A stretch of 64,000 nt of DNA from Topomyia yanbarensis (taxonomy: Eukaryota; Arthropoda; Insecta; Diptera; Culicidae), in contig NC_080672.1 in NCBI RefSeq assembly GCF_030247195.1, positions 374,394,166-374,458,165 on the forward strand, in the 5' to 3' direction. The notes under the pieces are model-generated. The model saw nothing but the letters and a program-made list of their open reading frames with translations, had not been told where the DNA came from and made no database searches. Of this stretch, positions 1-10,373 are shown piece after piece; the first letter of the stretch is position 1, and every line of letters starts with the position of its first letter. Both the position numbers and the translations under genes were made by a program.

Positions 1-136
1 CCAAAGGGTGTCTACAGAAGCGTCTGTTCCTACGGTCTTCTGGCAGGATCAAGCTTCGCGCCATTATCCAAATATTGTCTTGAAGTGATACGAAGCCAAC
101 GGGGTCACTTTATTACCCAAGGACATGAACCTCCCC
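1..136 (+). pseudogene. ITmD37E-type Tc1/mariner transposase relic, part 1 (cut by the hAT-like insertion)
   Basis: The + strand reads as the region around the second catalytic aspartate of a D37E transposase: FWQDQASRHY, then a stop codon, then YEANGVTLLPKDMN. The reading stops at position 136 and resumes at 10374 with RPIEKYW, which holds the expected catalytic glutamate. With the insertion and one target copy left out, 37 residue positions lie between the D and the E, the spacing that names this family. The stop codon shows the copy was already dead or has since decayed. Its 5' part lies outside the window. Confidence 0.85.
129..136. repeat. 8-bp target duplication, left copy (ACCTCCCC)
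   Basis: ACCTCCCC occurs here and again at 10366-10373, immediately outside the two ends of the hAT-like element. Eight base pairs is the usual target length for hAT elements. Confidence 0.88.
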
Positions 137-312
137 CAGGCCCGACGAGAGGGGGGGTCAGGGGGGGCAACTGCCCCGGGGCCCGGGTCTAGTTTGGGGG
201 CCCGCTTTTTTAAATGAAAATAAAATATATAGGTAGAAAGAGAAGAAAAACTTAATATGCTAATACAAAAGACTATACTTAATTGTAATATCTTTATATT
301 CATGTCCCTTAT

Positions 313-2203
313 GACGAATTTCGCGCCAACTCGAACAAATGTTGATAGCATCCTCTCATATTTTAATGAAACTTTCTGTACATGAAAAATTTGTCACAAA
401 AAGCCACTTTGCATACTTTGTTTTTCCAAAAATGATCTGACTGTCTTTTGAAAAGGGCCAAACTTTTTTTTTGTCAATTTTTTTCAAATAGTTGTAGTCT
501 AAATCAAATCTGACAAATCCTACAAAAAATGTTGTAGGAGTGATTTTCACAAAATTAGTCAATTTTTTTAATAAAAATGTTGAAAAAAATCCTTCATCGA
601 CTCCTACACTGAAAAAAAAATCAATTTAAAAATTTAAAGTCGATTTCCAAAAAAAAAAATTTAAAAGAAAACGAAATTTAGTTCCAAGATAGATAATTAT
701 GTTCCCTACCTACCGTCAAAATTTCAAGTTGGGCACTTTCAAGGAAAAAAAGTTAATTGAAAAAAACTTTATCTTTATCCTTACTGATTTTTTTTCAGTG
801 TTTTTTTTTATCGAAAACTGAACCAATGAAAGTCATAATCATCTCAGAATTCATTTTACCAACTGCTAGTTGCCTGATACATGCAAAAAGTATCAGTAAC
901 GAATTTGGTATATATTCATAACAAAGTTGAATGAAGACTGAAAGACTGGAAGACTGGAAGATTGGAAGACTGGAAGACTTCAGTTCATTTGTTCATCTCA
1001 AAAATGATAAATTTTATGAAAATATTCACAAACTTTTCTAAAATTTATTTTAGAAGCATTTAAAAAAAAAATTTATGATAGAGCAGCAGCACAATGCAAA
1101 AATAAGAAAAACTTCGCAAGCTTGTGTAGATTCTAGTCAAAGTATGAATTAAGTGCAAAATGGCATTTTTTGCAAAATCCCATGGAAAAGGACCCTGTGA
1201 TCCTATTGGTGGCACTCCCAAGCGAATAGCAAAAGGAGCCAGTTTGAATTTACGTAAAGGCATAAACCAATGATTTTATTACATCACACTTATAATATTT
1301 TGGAAGCACATTTTTCAGTGAAATAAACAAGTATAAGTTAATAAAAATATATTGATATTTGGCGGAGTTATGACTTTTTCCCCGAAACCATTTTTTATTT
1401 AAGAGGTTTGCGGTGATCACGATTGAAGACCAACAGATTATCTAAAATCCCAAAACTCAAAAAATTTCATTAGTATATGATAATTCCTCATACCTTAACG
1501 ATTAGTTGAATAAAGAATAATTTTTTCCTGCATTCGACAACGTTTTCAGAAAAAAATCGCTGTTTTAAGCTCTAAAAATTGTACTAAAAAATTCCTATTC
1601 ACGAAACCAAAATTTAAGCATAAAAAGGGAATAGTTAAAGTACGAGAAAAATTAATTACGATCAATTGAAAAAAAAATAAGAAAATCGATTGAGTAGATT
1701 TTTGGTAATCGTGATCACGGAAAAACCATTTTTAGTAAAACAACATTTCGAGATAATCGACTTTAAAATTTCAAATTACCACTGCTCTTGGTAGACGAAG
1801 CGCGCTTGGAAGCGCTGTAACTTTCAATCTATTTCTCGGATCTCTATTAAAATAATTAAAATAATCATCTCGTCAGTAACTAGCACCATCTTGGTGTCTA
1901 GCTAGACGATGTATATAAAACTAGTACCCGAATTAGCACTAGTTAGACACAAAAAATTCCAAACAGAATTCGAAACACAAAAAAGCAAAACTTAATTTAA
2001 GTTAGGTCTTGTGCCCTTAACGCACAAAGCGGTTTAGTCCAATTTTTTCCCTTTTGGGAATTTATTGCATACATTCTAGATCATTTTTGGAAAACAAAGT
2101 ATGCAAAGTGGCTTTTTGTGACAAAGTCTTCATGTGCAGAAAGTTTCATTAAAATCTGAGAGGCTGCTGCCATGTCCGAATACCATTTGGCGCGAAATTC
2201 GTC
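313..2203. mobile_element. 1.9-kb inverted-repeat element, TTAT target duplication
   Basis: The ends are GACGAATTTCGCGCCAA and its reverse complement. Inverted arms run about 130 bp (about 313-445 and 2078-2203) and include a shared stretch around the phrase AAGTATGCAAAGTGGC. TTAT flanks both ends (309-312 and 2204-2207). The interior is AT-rich with short runs of A and T, and I see no coding sequence. The superfamily is not assigned; a 4-bp target occurs in several DNA transposon groups. Confidence 0.7.
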
Positions 2204-2207
2204 TTAT

Positions 2208-2569
2208 TAAAAAAATTAGTGGTATATCCGAATTGGAAAAAATCTTGTAGTTTTAACTAATTTTGTGAATACTGTAAACTTTTTGATATGTTTCTTTAGT
2301 TTAAATAAAGGTAATAGTTATCTCCCCTAAAAATGTTTTGGCGTGAGTACAATATTGGTGAATTGAATGCTCAAAAATATAGCAACAAAATATATTTTGT
2401 TATTATAAAGTACATGTAGAGAAATAGGACCCATTGGATTCAAATTAAACGGCATGATTTAATCAACAAATAAAATTATTTATGGAAAATAATTATTCAT
2501 GTTTGCTCCACAAAAAAAAATTACCAAGAAATTTATTTATTTTAGAAGTAGTTTAGAATGTATTGTTTA
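2208..2569. other. AT-rich spacer between two nested elements, nothing recognised
   Basis: Interior of the hAT-like element between the 1.9-kb element and the Transib element. No coding signal or repeat structure seen. Confidence 0.5.
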
Positions 2570-2574
2570 CACTG
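2570..2574. repeat. Transib target duplication, left copy (CACTG)
   Basis: CACTG directly precedes the CACAGTGG terminus; the same five bases follow CCACTGTG at 6017-6021. Five GC-leaning bases is the known Transib target size. Confidence 0.9.
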
Positions 2575-3030
2575 CACAGTGGTCCAGATCGCTAATTTAG
2601 GAGGAATTTTTACTTTCTGACAAACCTGTATAATTTAGCCGTATCATGTCTTAGGATGAATTTGTGTACTTTAGAAGATGCTTCTTTTTATTGGAATAGT
2701 TATTAGGGTGGTTCTAATTTATCTAAAATACGAAAATAAACTTTTTACTGATGAAAGATAGAGCTCCACAGTCTTTCACAAAGTTGTAAAGTAACTTATT
2801 TTGAATAAATTTGTTGAACATATTAAAGCTCTATCTCTTTTAGTTTTTGTTATACAAGAAATTTAAAAAAAAAGATTAGGGTGTTCCTGAAAAAAACGTT
2901 TTTTTAGTATAACTTTCGTATCTTTTACTTTTTGTTAACACAACCTTTGAACAGCTTATTGAAAACTTCAAGCCGAGTATTTTTCTCCAAGACACCGAAG
3001 GTCTAACTTTTTTCTTTAAAAAGTTATGGA
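2575..3030 (+). repeat. Transib left terminal inverted repeat (456 bp)
   Basis: Matches the reverse complement of 5561-6016 nearly base for base; I count about four to six differences by eye. The inner end of the right arm is the 5' exon of the transposase, so this left arm carries an inverted copy of part of that exon. Confidence 0.9.
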
Positions 3031-3173
3031 CACTTTTCGTTAAAAAAATAGCCTATTTCAAGGCTCAATATCGCTGATGCGGGCACCTAAAATTGAATTC
3101 TGTTTCCACCACATGAAAGACCATACTTATTAGTATATTTGAGCAAAAATTGGCGAATACGATATTTTTTTAA
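2934..3173 (+). repeat. Internal direct repeat, copy 1 of 2
   Basis: A stretch of about 240 bp beginning at the GTTAACACAACCTTTGAACA phrase recurs, diverged, at 3501-3735. Both copies share the phrase AGTATATTTGAGCAAAAATT near the end. The two copies bracket the short + strand frame at 3364-3528. Confidence 0.7.
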
Positions 3174-3363
3174 AATTTGCAATTTAGATTTAAAGTTTGT
3201 AGTTTTGCAGGTTCAACGCATTAAAGCATTTACACACATATCGTTGTATTATGAAAAAAGCCACTTTCAAATATCATTCTCTCATCGCAGCAAGCTTTGC
3301 ATAAGTGAAACGACTGTCAAAAAAGGTTTCTGATTTTATTCGTTTTAAATAAAACTAGTAAAT

Positions 3364-3528
3364 ATGGATATTAGTCGAAGAGAGTTGGCGAATTTGCTTA
3401 TTGCTGGTAAAAAGACAGATGAACTGCTTAAGTTCATTACAAGTAGTAAACCAAATGTAAAATTGAGACTTGTTAATGTTCGAAAGAAATTTTATATTTT
3501 GTTAAAACAACCTTTGAACAGCTTTTAG
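3364..3528 (+). pseudogene. 54-codon frame, possible stray Transib N-terminal exon
   Basis: The frame starts ATG (MDISRRELANLLIAG) and looks coding, with mixed charged residues (GKKTDELLKF, VKLRLVNVRKKF). It then runs into the internal repeat and stops. The same repeat on the other strand forms the open 5' part of the transposase exon (about 5561-5678), which lacks an ATG. I infer that this is the missing first coding part, left behind in an inverted duplicate of the element's 5' end. It could also be a chance frame. Confidence 0.4.
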
Positions 3529-3735
3529 AAAACTTCAATCCACGTTTTTTCATAACTCTGAAAGTCTAACTTTATACTTTCAAAAGTTATGGAAACTTTT
3601 CGCTCATAAATAGCCCTTTTTCAAATGTCATTATCTCTGATTGGGGCAAATAAAAGTAAGTTCGGATTGAACCATAGAAAAGAACATACTTTTAAGTATA
3701 TTTGAGCAAAAATTGGAAAATATTATTTTTTTTAA
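3501..3735 (+). repeat. Internal direct repeat, copy 2 of 2
   Basis: Diverged copy of 2934-3173 in the same orientation, starting at the GTTAAAACAACCTTTGAACA phrase. Confidence 0.7.
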
Positions 3736-3927
3736 GCATGTAATTTTAAATTTACTAACCAAAGTTTTAAATTTTATCGCATAGCGACATAAAAGAAATT
3801 GCCCAAAGCCTTTGTATTTCCTTTTCTGTTTTGCTTACATATCAACAATACAGAATGTGTTCATTAAAAATAATTTGGCTATGACAATAATTTATGATTT
3901 ATATAAGGAGAATTTATTCAATGCCAA

Positions 3928-5678
3928 TTAATTCAAAAGTAGATGCATTGCATTTTCAGGTATATCCAGCGGTGCTCGTTGAATTCGACGTTTACATTTA
4001 AGAGAAATTATAGGATCTGATGAAACAAGAAGTCTCTTGAAAACGTCATCAAGATTGACGAGTCGATCGAATTTGCGTGCGTGGAATTCTCGGAATCTGC
4101 GAATACTTTTATTCCTGGTTTCTTGAACTTCTTCACTGCACATACCTACTGGCAGCATGTTATGTTGAATAATGCTTCCTCCATGGACAAGGAGTTTATG
4201 CACGGTTGGTGAGAGAGCGTACCAACCATACAGGCGTACATAAAGCAATCGTGTATCTTCGGCGTAACTCCGGTAAGCATCCGCGTTAATTCCCAATTTG
4301 CTGTTGATGATTGTTAATAGCACATACATACGTTCTAGCAACATTTCGTCCAACCCGGTTTCTTCTGCAACGACATCTCGGTTTCTGAAAAATTTTCGAG
4401 CTGTGTTACCATCGTTAGAATTTCCGCCACCTGGCAAAGGTTCGCTAATACGAAGACCTAAACGGTCACGTAACGCTTGTCGAATTTTTATTTGTCGTTC
4501 CTTAAGCTCGCTGGTATTTTTGCCTACGCGCCAACGCGGTTTTGCTAGAGCTAAACGGTAAGCAATATTCAATAGTAACTCCATTGCTCGTATTAATGCA
4601 TGTAAAGGTGAAAAAACATATAAACTATCCGGTGGATCGCTGGCTTCCAGTAAAGGATCATTCAATCGCTTTTCGGAGCGTTTGCATATATAACACGCTT
4701 GAGACGGTGTGCCTGTTACGTCATTCACTACCTTCGTATCAACCATGGAAAATATGAAGCTTGAACTAATCGGAATCTTGCGCATATTAACATTTACTAT
4801 AGTCGGGACTAATTCATCGATTTGCTTGTTCATCGCGGCAACTTCATTCTTTGTTAGTTCAGGATTTTCCTTCTTGAAAATTAATTTTACTGGTCGGCAC
4901 AGGGATACTGAAGATGGAAAATCATTATTCCAAAGAATGCAATCTCTTGACTCATCTTTCCGGCGACTAACTACACGTAAAGGTACTATAGATAGAGCAA
5001 ATATATGCGAATCGTTATACTCGAATAGTTCTCCATTTTCATCTTCGTCAACGCACATTTGCTTGTATCTATGTTCAAGTGGAAAAGAGACTGTCAGTCA
5101 AAGTTTAGAAGAAAAATAATGTTGCCTACCGGGAATGGTTGCTGCTTCCATCGCAGCCCCACTTAAAGATAACAAACGTATTATCCTCAGGATGCAGTGG
5201 TAGAACTCCAATATTCAGAAACGAGATGAGTCGTTCCACGGTATGGTTAACAAGAGCTTGAAGGGGAACATACGCACAAGAAGGCTGAACAGAAATTCCT
5301 GAAAAAAATTGTTGATTCAGGGACGAATCCTTGAGAATAGTACATACCGATCGGATAGCATAGTTTCTTTTCTTCTACTATTTTATTATACGCGGGATAA
5401 ATGTCCAAACCCTTCTGCATAACTGAGCTGCGTATGTTTTGGTACTGCGCCTTAGAAAAATCATTTTCACAAATAAATCTAAGTGCCTCCTCCGCAGTAA
5501 ACGCTTCTGCACTATGTACGGGGAACGTGCCATTTGAGCCAATATATTCTGATTCCTGATTCCATAACTTTTTAAAGAAAAAAGTTAGACTTTCGGTGTC
5601 TTGGAGAAAAATACTCGGCTTGAAGTTTTCAATAAGCTGTTCAAAGGTTGTGTTAACAAAAAGTAAAAGATACGAAAG
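3928..5678 (-). CDS. Transib transposase (RAG1-like), exons 5678-5348, 5298-5130, 5068-3928
   Basis: This is the DDE recombinase of the Transib element, which cuts at the CACAGTG ends. Exon 1 (open from 5678 but without ATG) carries CYPIG at its end. Exon 2 holds the first catalytic aspartate in KWGCDGSSNHSR. Exon 3 (376 residues from its first Met) holds the second aspartate in FSMVDTKVVNDV (D107), the zinc pair CYIC (C122, C125) and HKLLVH (H287, H292), and the catalytic glutamate in GMCSEEVQETRNK (E309). This order matches RAG1 D600, D708, C727/C730, H937/H942 and E962. Introns of 49 bp (5299-5347, GTATGT..CAG) and 61 bp (5069-5129, GTAGGC..TAG) keep the frame. About 545 residues are visible with no internal stop; the true N-terminus is missing or lies in an unrecognised exon. 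Confidence 0.85.
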
Positions 5679-6016
5679 TTATACTAAAAAAACGTTTTTT
5701 TCAGGAACACCCTAATCTTTTTTTTTTAATTTCTTGTATAACAAAAACTAAAAGAGATAGAGCTTTAATATATTCAACAAATTTATTCAAAATAAGTTAC
5801 TTTACAACTTTGTGGAAGACTGTGGAGCTCTATCTTTCATCAGTAAAAAGTTTATTATCGTATTTTAGATAAATTAGAACCACCCTAATAACTATTCCAA
5901 TAAAAAGAAGCATCTTCTAAAGTACACAAATTCATCCTAAGACATGATACGGCTAAATTATACAGGTTTGTCAGAAAGTAAAAATTCCTCCTAAATTAGC
6001 GATCTGGACCACTGTG
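5561..6016 (-). repeat. Transib right terminal inverted repeat (456 bp)
   Basis: Partner of 2575-3030. It overlaps the 5' part of transposase exon 1 (about 5561-5678) and must also hold any promoter of the gene. Confidence 0.9.
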
Positions 6017-6021
6017 CACTG
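6017..6021. repeat. Transib target duplication, right copy (CACTG)
   Basis: Second copy of the five bases at 2570-2574, directly after the CCACTGTG terminus. Confidence 0.9.
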
Positions 6022-7787
6022 TATTTTAAGATTCGTATTGCGCTTGCAAATGATGTCGGAATTGTGTAAAATCGATCCTACTATGGGAAATTGAATCATC
6101 TTTGTGTTTAAATGTGTGGTATATGTTTAGGTTTTTTTCTCGATAATAGCGAATGCCTGTGTTTTTACTGCCAATTTCATGCCTGATTGGATCAATTAAA
6201 TATGATCTTTAGAAACTCGAATATAGTGGGGTGTATTAGGTTTGTATTAGGTTCTAGAACGAATCTTTAACGAAAAATTCATGAAAGCTGTGTAGTCGTA
6301 ATCTGGCTTCCAGGGGTTACGGAATCAGAAATTCAAATCCGAGACAAAAAAAAAACAAATGCTCCCATCATTATCTATGGGAGGATGTAACAGTGCCGTG
6401 AATGTTAGGGGCGTATGTTCAGTTGTGAAATTTTTAAGGGGGTTTGAATGGATACTCTGGCACTATGTGGCGCGACAGCAATTTTTGGAGCGAATTGGCC
6501 TTAGCCTCCCCTTTAGTGTGATTACGGGTGGTTGTTTATGCATTATTGTTGCACTTGGCTTGGGGATCGTTCTTTAAATAGTGGAATAAGTTAAATCTGT
6601 GCCAAGGAGAAATTATTAGGTAAATGCAGCTTATTGCGGATTTTTTTTCATAAAACGTTTATTTGACACGGCATTTGCAAAAGCTTTTTTACGCCGGGGT
6701 TTTTTTTACATAACATGTTATAAAAGTTCTTAAGAAGCTTATTGCGGATATCCTGGTGCCAGATAATTCTTTGTCTTAAACAACACTTTGATTGTTTCAG
6801 CCTTTTCTCTGTAATAATATGCATAGGGACTTTAACGTTAGATTATAATCATAGACCAAACTAGGAAATACTTTAGTTGATTTATGACATCTCGAGATAT
6901 CATAGCTCTTTGTCTGTGTGGCGTGTTGTCACTCGGTAGTTTGCAACCCAAAAATATATCGTAGAGAAGGAATAGCGAGGTTAGTCTAAATAATGTCGAA
7001 ATAAATGGTGATCCGGCCCATTGCGCGGATGGGATTGGCTTTTCTAGGCAATACTACCACGGTTGGCTGTGTGGAGTTGGAATTGCTTTTGTTTGGAAAA
7101 CATGGGGTACTCTCGGTGGCCGGCTGCCCAGAGTTTGGAAATAACCAAAAACTAAACAAGATCTTTTGCGAGCGATCGTGTTCTCGAAGACTAACTAGAC
7201 TGCTGCCTGGGAAAATATGCTTTACAGGTCGCTTGCTTGGAGCGAATTCTAGACCCTATTCTCTTCCAAACCGCCAATTCCGCGACACCTAATGAGGAGT
7301 CTGATGAACTTTCTGTATAAGATTCCTCATTTTATTCAAGCGATCGCCGGGTAAAATCAGTACCGACACGATAGAAACCACGAAAAAGTTTGTAGCGTGA
7401 TTGAATATTATTAAAAAATAGAAGCAGTGCTCCTTATAGCCGGCTATCCGGAGTTCAAGTTGCTTATTTTGCTAATCGTATTAATACAACAAATGATAAT
7501 TTTCTCAAATTCTCGGCAGCCGGCTGCCCAGAGCAATTATTACATGATAACGCTATTGGCACACTTACTAACAACTCTCCCCTTCCCGTGATACATGTGG
7601 AGATGCAGAGGATTCCTCGGTCTCTAGTAGCAACATGTATCGGACTAACATTCCTTCCTTTCCCAGAAGATCTGCATTCGGACGTGGCCGGCGTCGGTAT
7701 TGATCAGCATGCAGGGATCAGAATAGATTGTACAATGTGGCTCATCATGTTATTCCCAAGCATGTTGTTCCAATGAACATTTTGCAA
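6022..7787. other. Non-coding interior of the hAT-like element; recurring CCGGCTGCCCAGAG phrase
   Basis: No gene recognised. The phrase GCCGGCTGCCCAGAG occurs near 7122 and 7520, with a degenerate form near 7440, which suggests the relic of a repeated element. The small open frames here (for example 7005-7292) have no recognisable domain. Confidence 0.4.
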
Positions 7788-7857
7788 CCTAATTTGGTTC
7801 TGGTCAATAACGGAGTAGCAACTACGGGCGATCTCTTATGCTTATGCTTATGCTTAT
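7788..7857 (+). repeat. Dispersed repeat end with ATGCTT tail
   Basis: The text around AACGGAGTAGCAACTACGG followed by CGATCTCTTATGCTTATGC recurs in reverse complement near 54733-54793. A hexamer run (ATGCTT) at one end resembles the tail of a retroposed element. Family unknown. Confidence 0.5.
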
Positions 7858-7907
7858 TGTTTACACTGTATTTTAATCGCTGTCAGTTTTTTCGAATCTT
7901 CGAAAAA

Positions 7908-8588
7908 ATGGCGTCACCGGAAAGGAAACGTCGCGAATTGATTTTGTTCAAGCACCTGGAAAACCGGGCCATCGGAAAACAACTCGGAATCGTGCAGTCA
8001 ACGATGAGTTGTGTGATTAAACGGCACTACCAAACTCTGAGCATCGAACGTAAGGAAAAATGCGGTCAGAATGGATGTTCTATTAGTGATCATGATCACA
8101 CGCGTGTAGTGAAAGCGTTTAAGCGGAATCCCAATGCTTCGGTCTGGGGTATGGCCAAAAAATTGGATCTGTCCAAGTCTTTCATTCAGAGAGCCAAGGA
8201 CCGGAATGGACGGCATACGTACAAAGTGCAATAGCTCCAAATCGCGACGATCGGCAAAATACGGTGGGAATGTCACGGGCCCGGAAACTGTACACTCAGA
8301 TGCTGACGAAGCCTCATTGTCTCATCATGGATCATGAGACTTACGCCAAGGCGGACTTCCGACAGCTTTCGGAGCCACTGTCTTTCATTGCCCAGCATTA
8401 GCGTTCCGGAGGAAGTAATGAAGCAGAAACCGTCAAAGTTTGCCAATAAATACATGATTTGGCAAGCGATCTGCTTATGGGGCAAACGAAGTGCGCCATT
8501 CGTGACAATCGGGACTGTAAACGGGAAGATCTATCTCATGGAGTGTTTGCAGAAGCGTCTGCTTCCTCTGTTGAAGCAACACGAGGGC
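7908..8588 (+). pseudogene. ITmD37E-type transposase relic, second copy
   Basis: The ATG at 7908 begins MASPERKRRELILF, a helix-turn-helix start typical of this Tc1/mariner group. It reads through FKRNPNASVWGMAKKLDL to HTYKVQ, then a small deletion shifts the frame near 8230. The frame resumes APNRDDRQNTVGMSRARK and KPHCLIMDHETYAKADF, where the D is the first catalytic aspartate. A stop follows near 8400, and SVPEEVMKQKPSKFANKYM to LPLLKQHEG continues in another frame. The second aspartate and the glutamate are absent: sequence jumps from about 8590 to a 3'-end-like GTGGGTCACC phrase, so the copy has a large internal deletion. It lies inside an element that itself split another copy of the same family. 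Confidence 0.85.
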
Positions 8589-8640
8589 GTTTTTTCAGTG
8601 ATGCAATTTGATGTGGGTCACCCTTTAAAAACAAAGACAA
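8589..8640 (+). mobile_element. Probable 3' end of the internally deleted ITmD37E copy
   Basis: The phrase TTTGATGTGGGTCACCCTTT resembles TTTTATGTGGGTCACCGTTT near 10681-10700, past the stop of the split ITmD37E copy. I take both as the element's 3' end. Confidence 0.5.
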
Positions 8641-8726
8641 TGCAAAAAACTACTCGAATAAAAACAACAGATGTTGTCAAAAATCTGTCCTTTTATGCAC
8701 GATATACCTAAACGACAACGTAAAAA

Positions 8727-8772
8727 ATGAAAACTGAAAACACCACCAATTAGCACCCCCCCCCCCCTACCA
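8727..8772 (-). repeat. End fragment of the 15.4-kb TA-target element family
   Basis: The text GAAAACTGAAAACACCACC then CAATTAGC and a run of C resembles the right end of the element at 15382-16320 (GAAAACTGAAAACATCGCC, CAACTAGCCCC). Only this end is seen. Confidence 0.5.
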
Positions 8773-10200
8773 CAAAACAATTACGTTACAACCCTTTCTA
8801 TCCCAGAACACGTTCATCACAGAGACTTCTTCAAAAGAATTGTTCCGAATAATTTTCGAAATTACATGAACGTAGTAGGTAAGTGAAATAAAATCGATTA
8901 AATTCATCTAGCAATACGATTGATTCAATACTGGTATCATTTATCACAAGAGTTTTTTTTTGGATTTGCTCAATCAATTCGGTTGTGACACAAGACACGT
9001 AAAGAAGCCGTCATTCCTTCGAAACATGGTATCAAACGATTTTCAGTACCTGCAAAAGCCATTAAAGCTTACATGAGAAATATTAAGCTGTTAATTGTTT
9101 TAGGATTGTTCCTTCCCAGAATGATTCTAAACGAGCCATTATAAGGTTTATACAATGGGTCTATTGATACTATTGAACTCGAACAAATGATGACTATTGA
9201 TTGGATACAACACATGTGATGTATAATATCAGAATGGTTCGATCTTACTGTAAGGAAAAAATCCTAGCAAGTTACTGTTACAAGCTAATCTGGAATATTT
9301 TTTTTTTGATTGTCTGAAGAACAAAGGATCGTTTATTCTCGCCGTTGTGATCGATCAAGATGAATGACCGGCAGCAGCAACACGTGGACAAATATGGTGG
9401 TCGTTTACTGTAGGTCTCGACGTATTAAATCGAGCATTCATGATGTGGAGCAGTGATGAAGCAGCTTAGGTTGACAGTAGTTGTCTATATTCAAGTTCAT
9501 CATGTCAACAATGCAGTACTGAACATTTCCACAACTTGATCCAGGCAAAAAGCTTCAGTTTTCATCCCAACCTAAAACACGTGGTTGAGTGTGACACCTA
9601 TCGAATCGAAAGTCCCGTGTAAATAGACAATGGGAAAATCGCAGTACGGAAACATTCTGTGGCACCGCGTAGGTGCAATGAACCGATGAGAAATTATTGT
9701 CGTAATTCAGAGAAGCTACCAACGATACTTCGGCCAGAAGCTGCTTTCGATATGTCCTAAATGATTTTGTTGTTGTGAGAATGCGGCTGGATGATCCTTT
9801 CATTCCTAGGTTACCACTGAGCAGACAACTCTTTGTACTTTTAAAGGACAATTTATTACGTACCAGATATGCGATCAGACGACACATTACGGAACACCAT
9901 GTTCCGAAACCATTAAAGAAAATCCATTCACATCATAATGACAGATGCAATAGCTGCATCCAGTACTCCAAAATCAACAGCTTGCACCAACAGTAACAAG
10001 CAAGGAAACAAGGCAGTATTAACGATGGCAGTATTAACGTGAATCAAGGCAGTATAAACGATAATGATATTGACGTACATGACAACGCAACAAAAAGGTT
10101 TTCAATTGTAATGGCAAGTTGCGCACAAGTAGTTCTAATGGATAGCCACTAATATTTGTTTATATTTGTTTTTTTCTCCATCTATTAAATGGCTCTGTTA
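8773..10200. other. No gene recognised; decayed repeat sequence
   Basis: Interior of the hAT-like element. An open frame at 9775-9996 (+) begins MRMRLDDPFIPRLPLSRQL and ends with RCNSC; it vaguely suggests a decayed piggyBac-type transposase but cannot be assigned. A short phrase GGCAGTATTAACG repeats around 10010-10060. Confidence 0.3.
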
Positions 10201-10365
10201 AGCTAACGGATTGAGCCGTGCCAAATGAAAAATTAAATAAAAAATGGCTTGATTTAAAAGATTTAATCCGTCCCATTTTCCTAATCACTCAAATGAGAAG
10301 TCATATACAATAGGGCCCGTCAGTCATCTAAATCCCGGGGCCCGGTGCGGCTCTCGACGGCCCTG

Positions 10366-10373
10366 ACCTCCCC
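10366..10373. repeat. 8-bp target duplication, right copy (ACCTCCCC)
   Basis: Matches 129-136; it directly follows the CCCTG end of the hAT-like element. Confidence 0.88.

Larger units (their letters stand above)
2575..6016 (-). mobile_element. Transib DNA transposon, 3,442 bp, with CACAGTG termini
   Basis: The element starts CACAGTGG and ends CCACTGTG, flanked by CACTG on both sides. The first seven bases equal the heptamer of vertebrate V(D)J recombination signals. It contains a three-exon RAG1-like transposase gene on the minus strand. The inverted repeats are unusually long, 456 bp each, and differ at only a handful of positions by eye. It sits inside the hAT-like element, so it is younger than that insertion. 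The transposase frame is open, but no start codon is visible in the first exon. Confidence 0.9.
137..10365. mobile_element. 10.2-kb hAT-like element (nested composite) inserted in an ITmD37E copy
   Basis: The left end reads CAGGCCCGACGAGAG and the right end, reverse complemented, reads CAGGGCCGTCGAGAG. Both are followed by GC-rich sequence rich in GGGCCC. Ends beginning CAG with an 8-bp target duplication are typical of hAT elements. Leaving the insert out rejoins the ITmD37E reading frame exactly, so the borders are firm. I see no hAT transposase inside. The interior has grown by later insertions, including a 1.9-kb inverted-repeat element, a Transib element and a second ITmD37E relic, so the original element was probably a short non-autonomous one. 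Confidence 0.82.

Noticed and set aside
2594..2613. An RSS-like nonamer 12 or 23 bp after the Transib heptamer
   Set aside because: The bases at the 12- and 23-spacer positions (AATTTAGGA and AATTTTTAC) do not resemble ACAAAAACC.
4298..5119. Plus-strand open frames opposite the Transib gene
   Set aside because: Shadows of the transposase exons on the other strand.
9775..9996. Possible piggyBac C-terminus (RCNSC ending)
   Set aside because: Only one cysteine pair and a short frame; too little to assign, so kept only as a remark.
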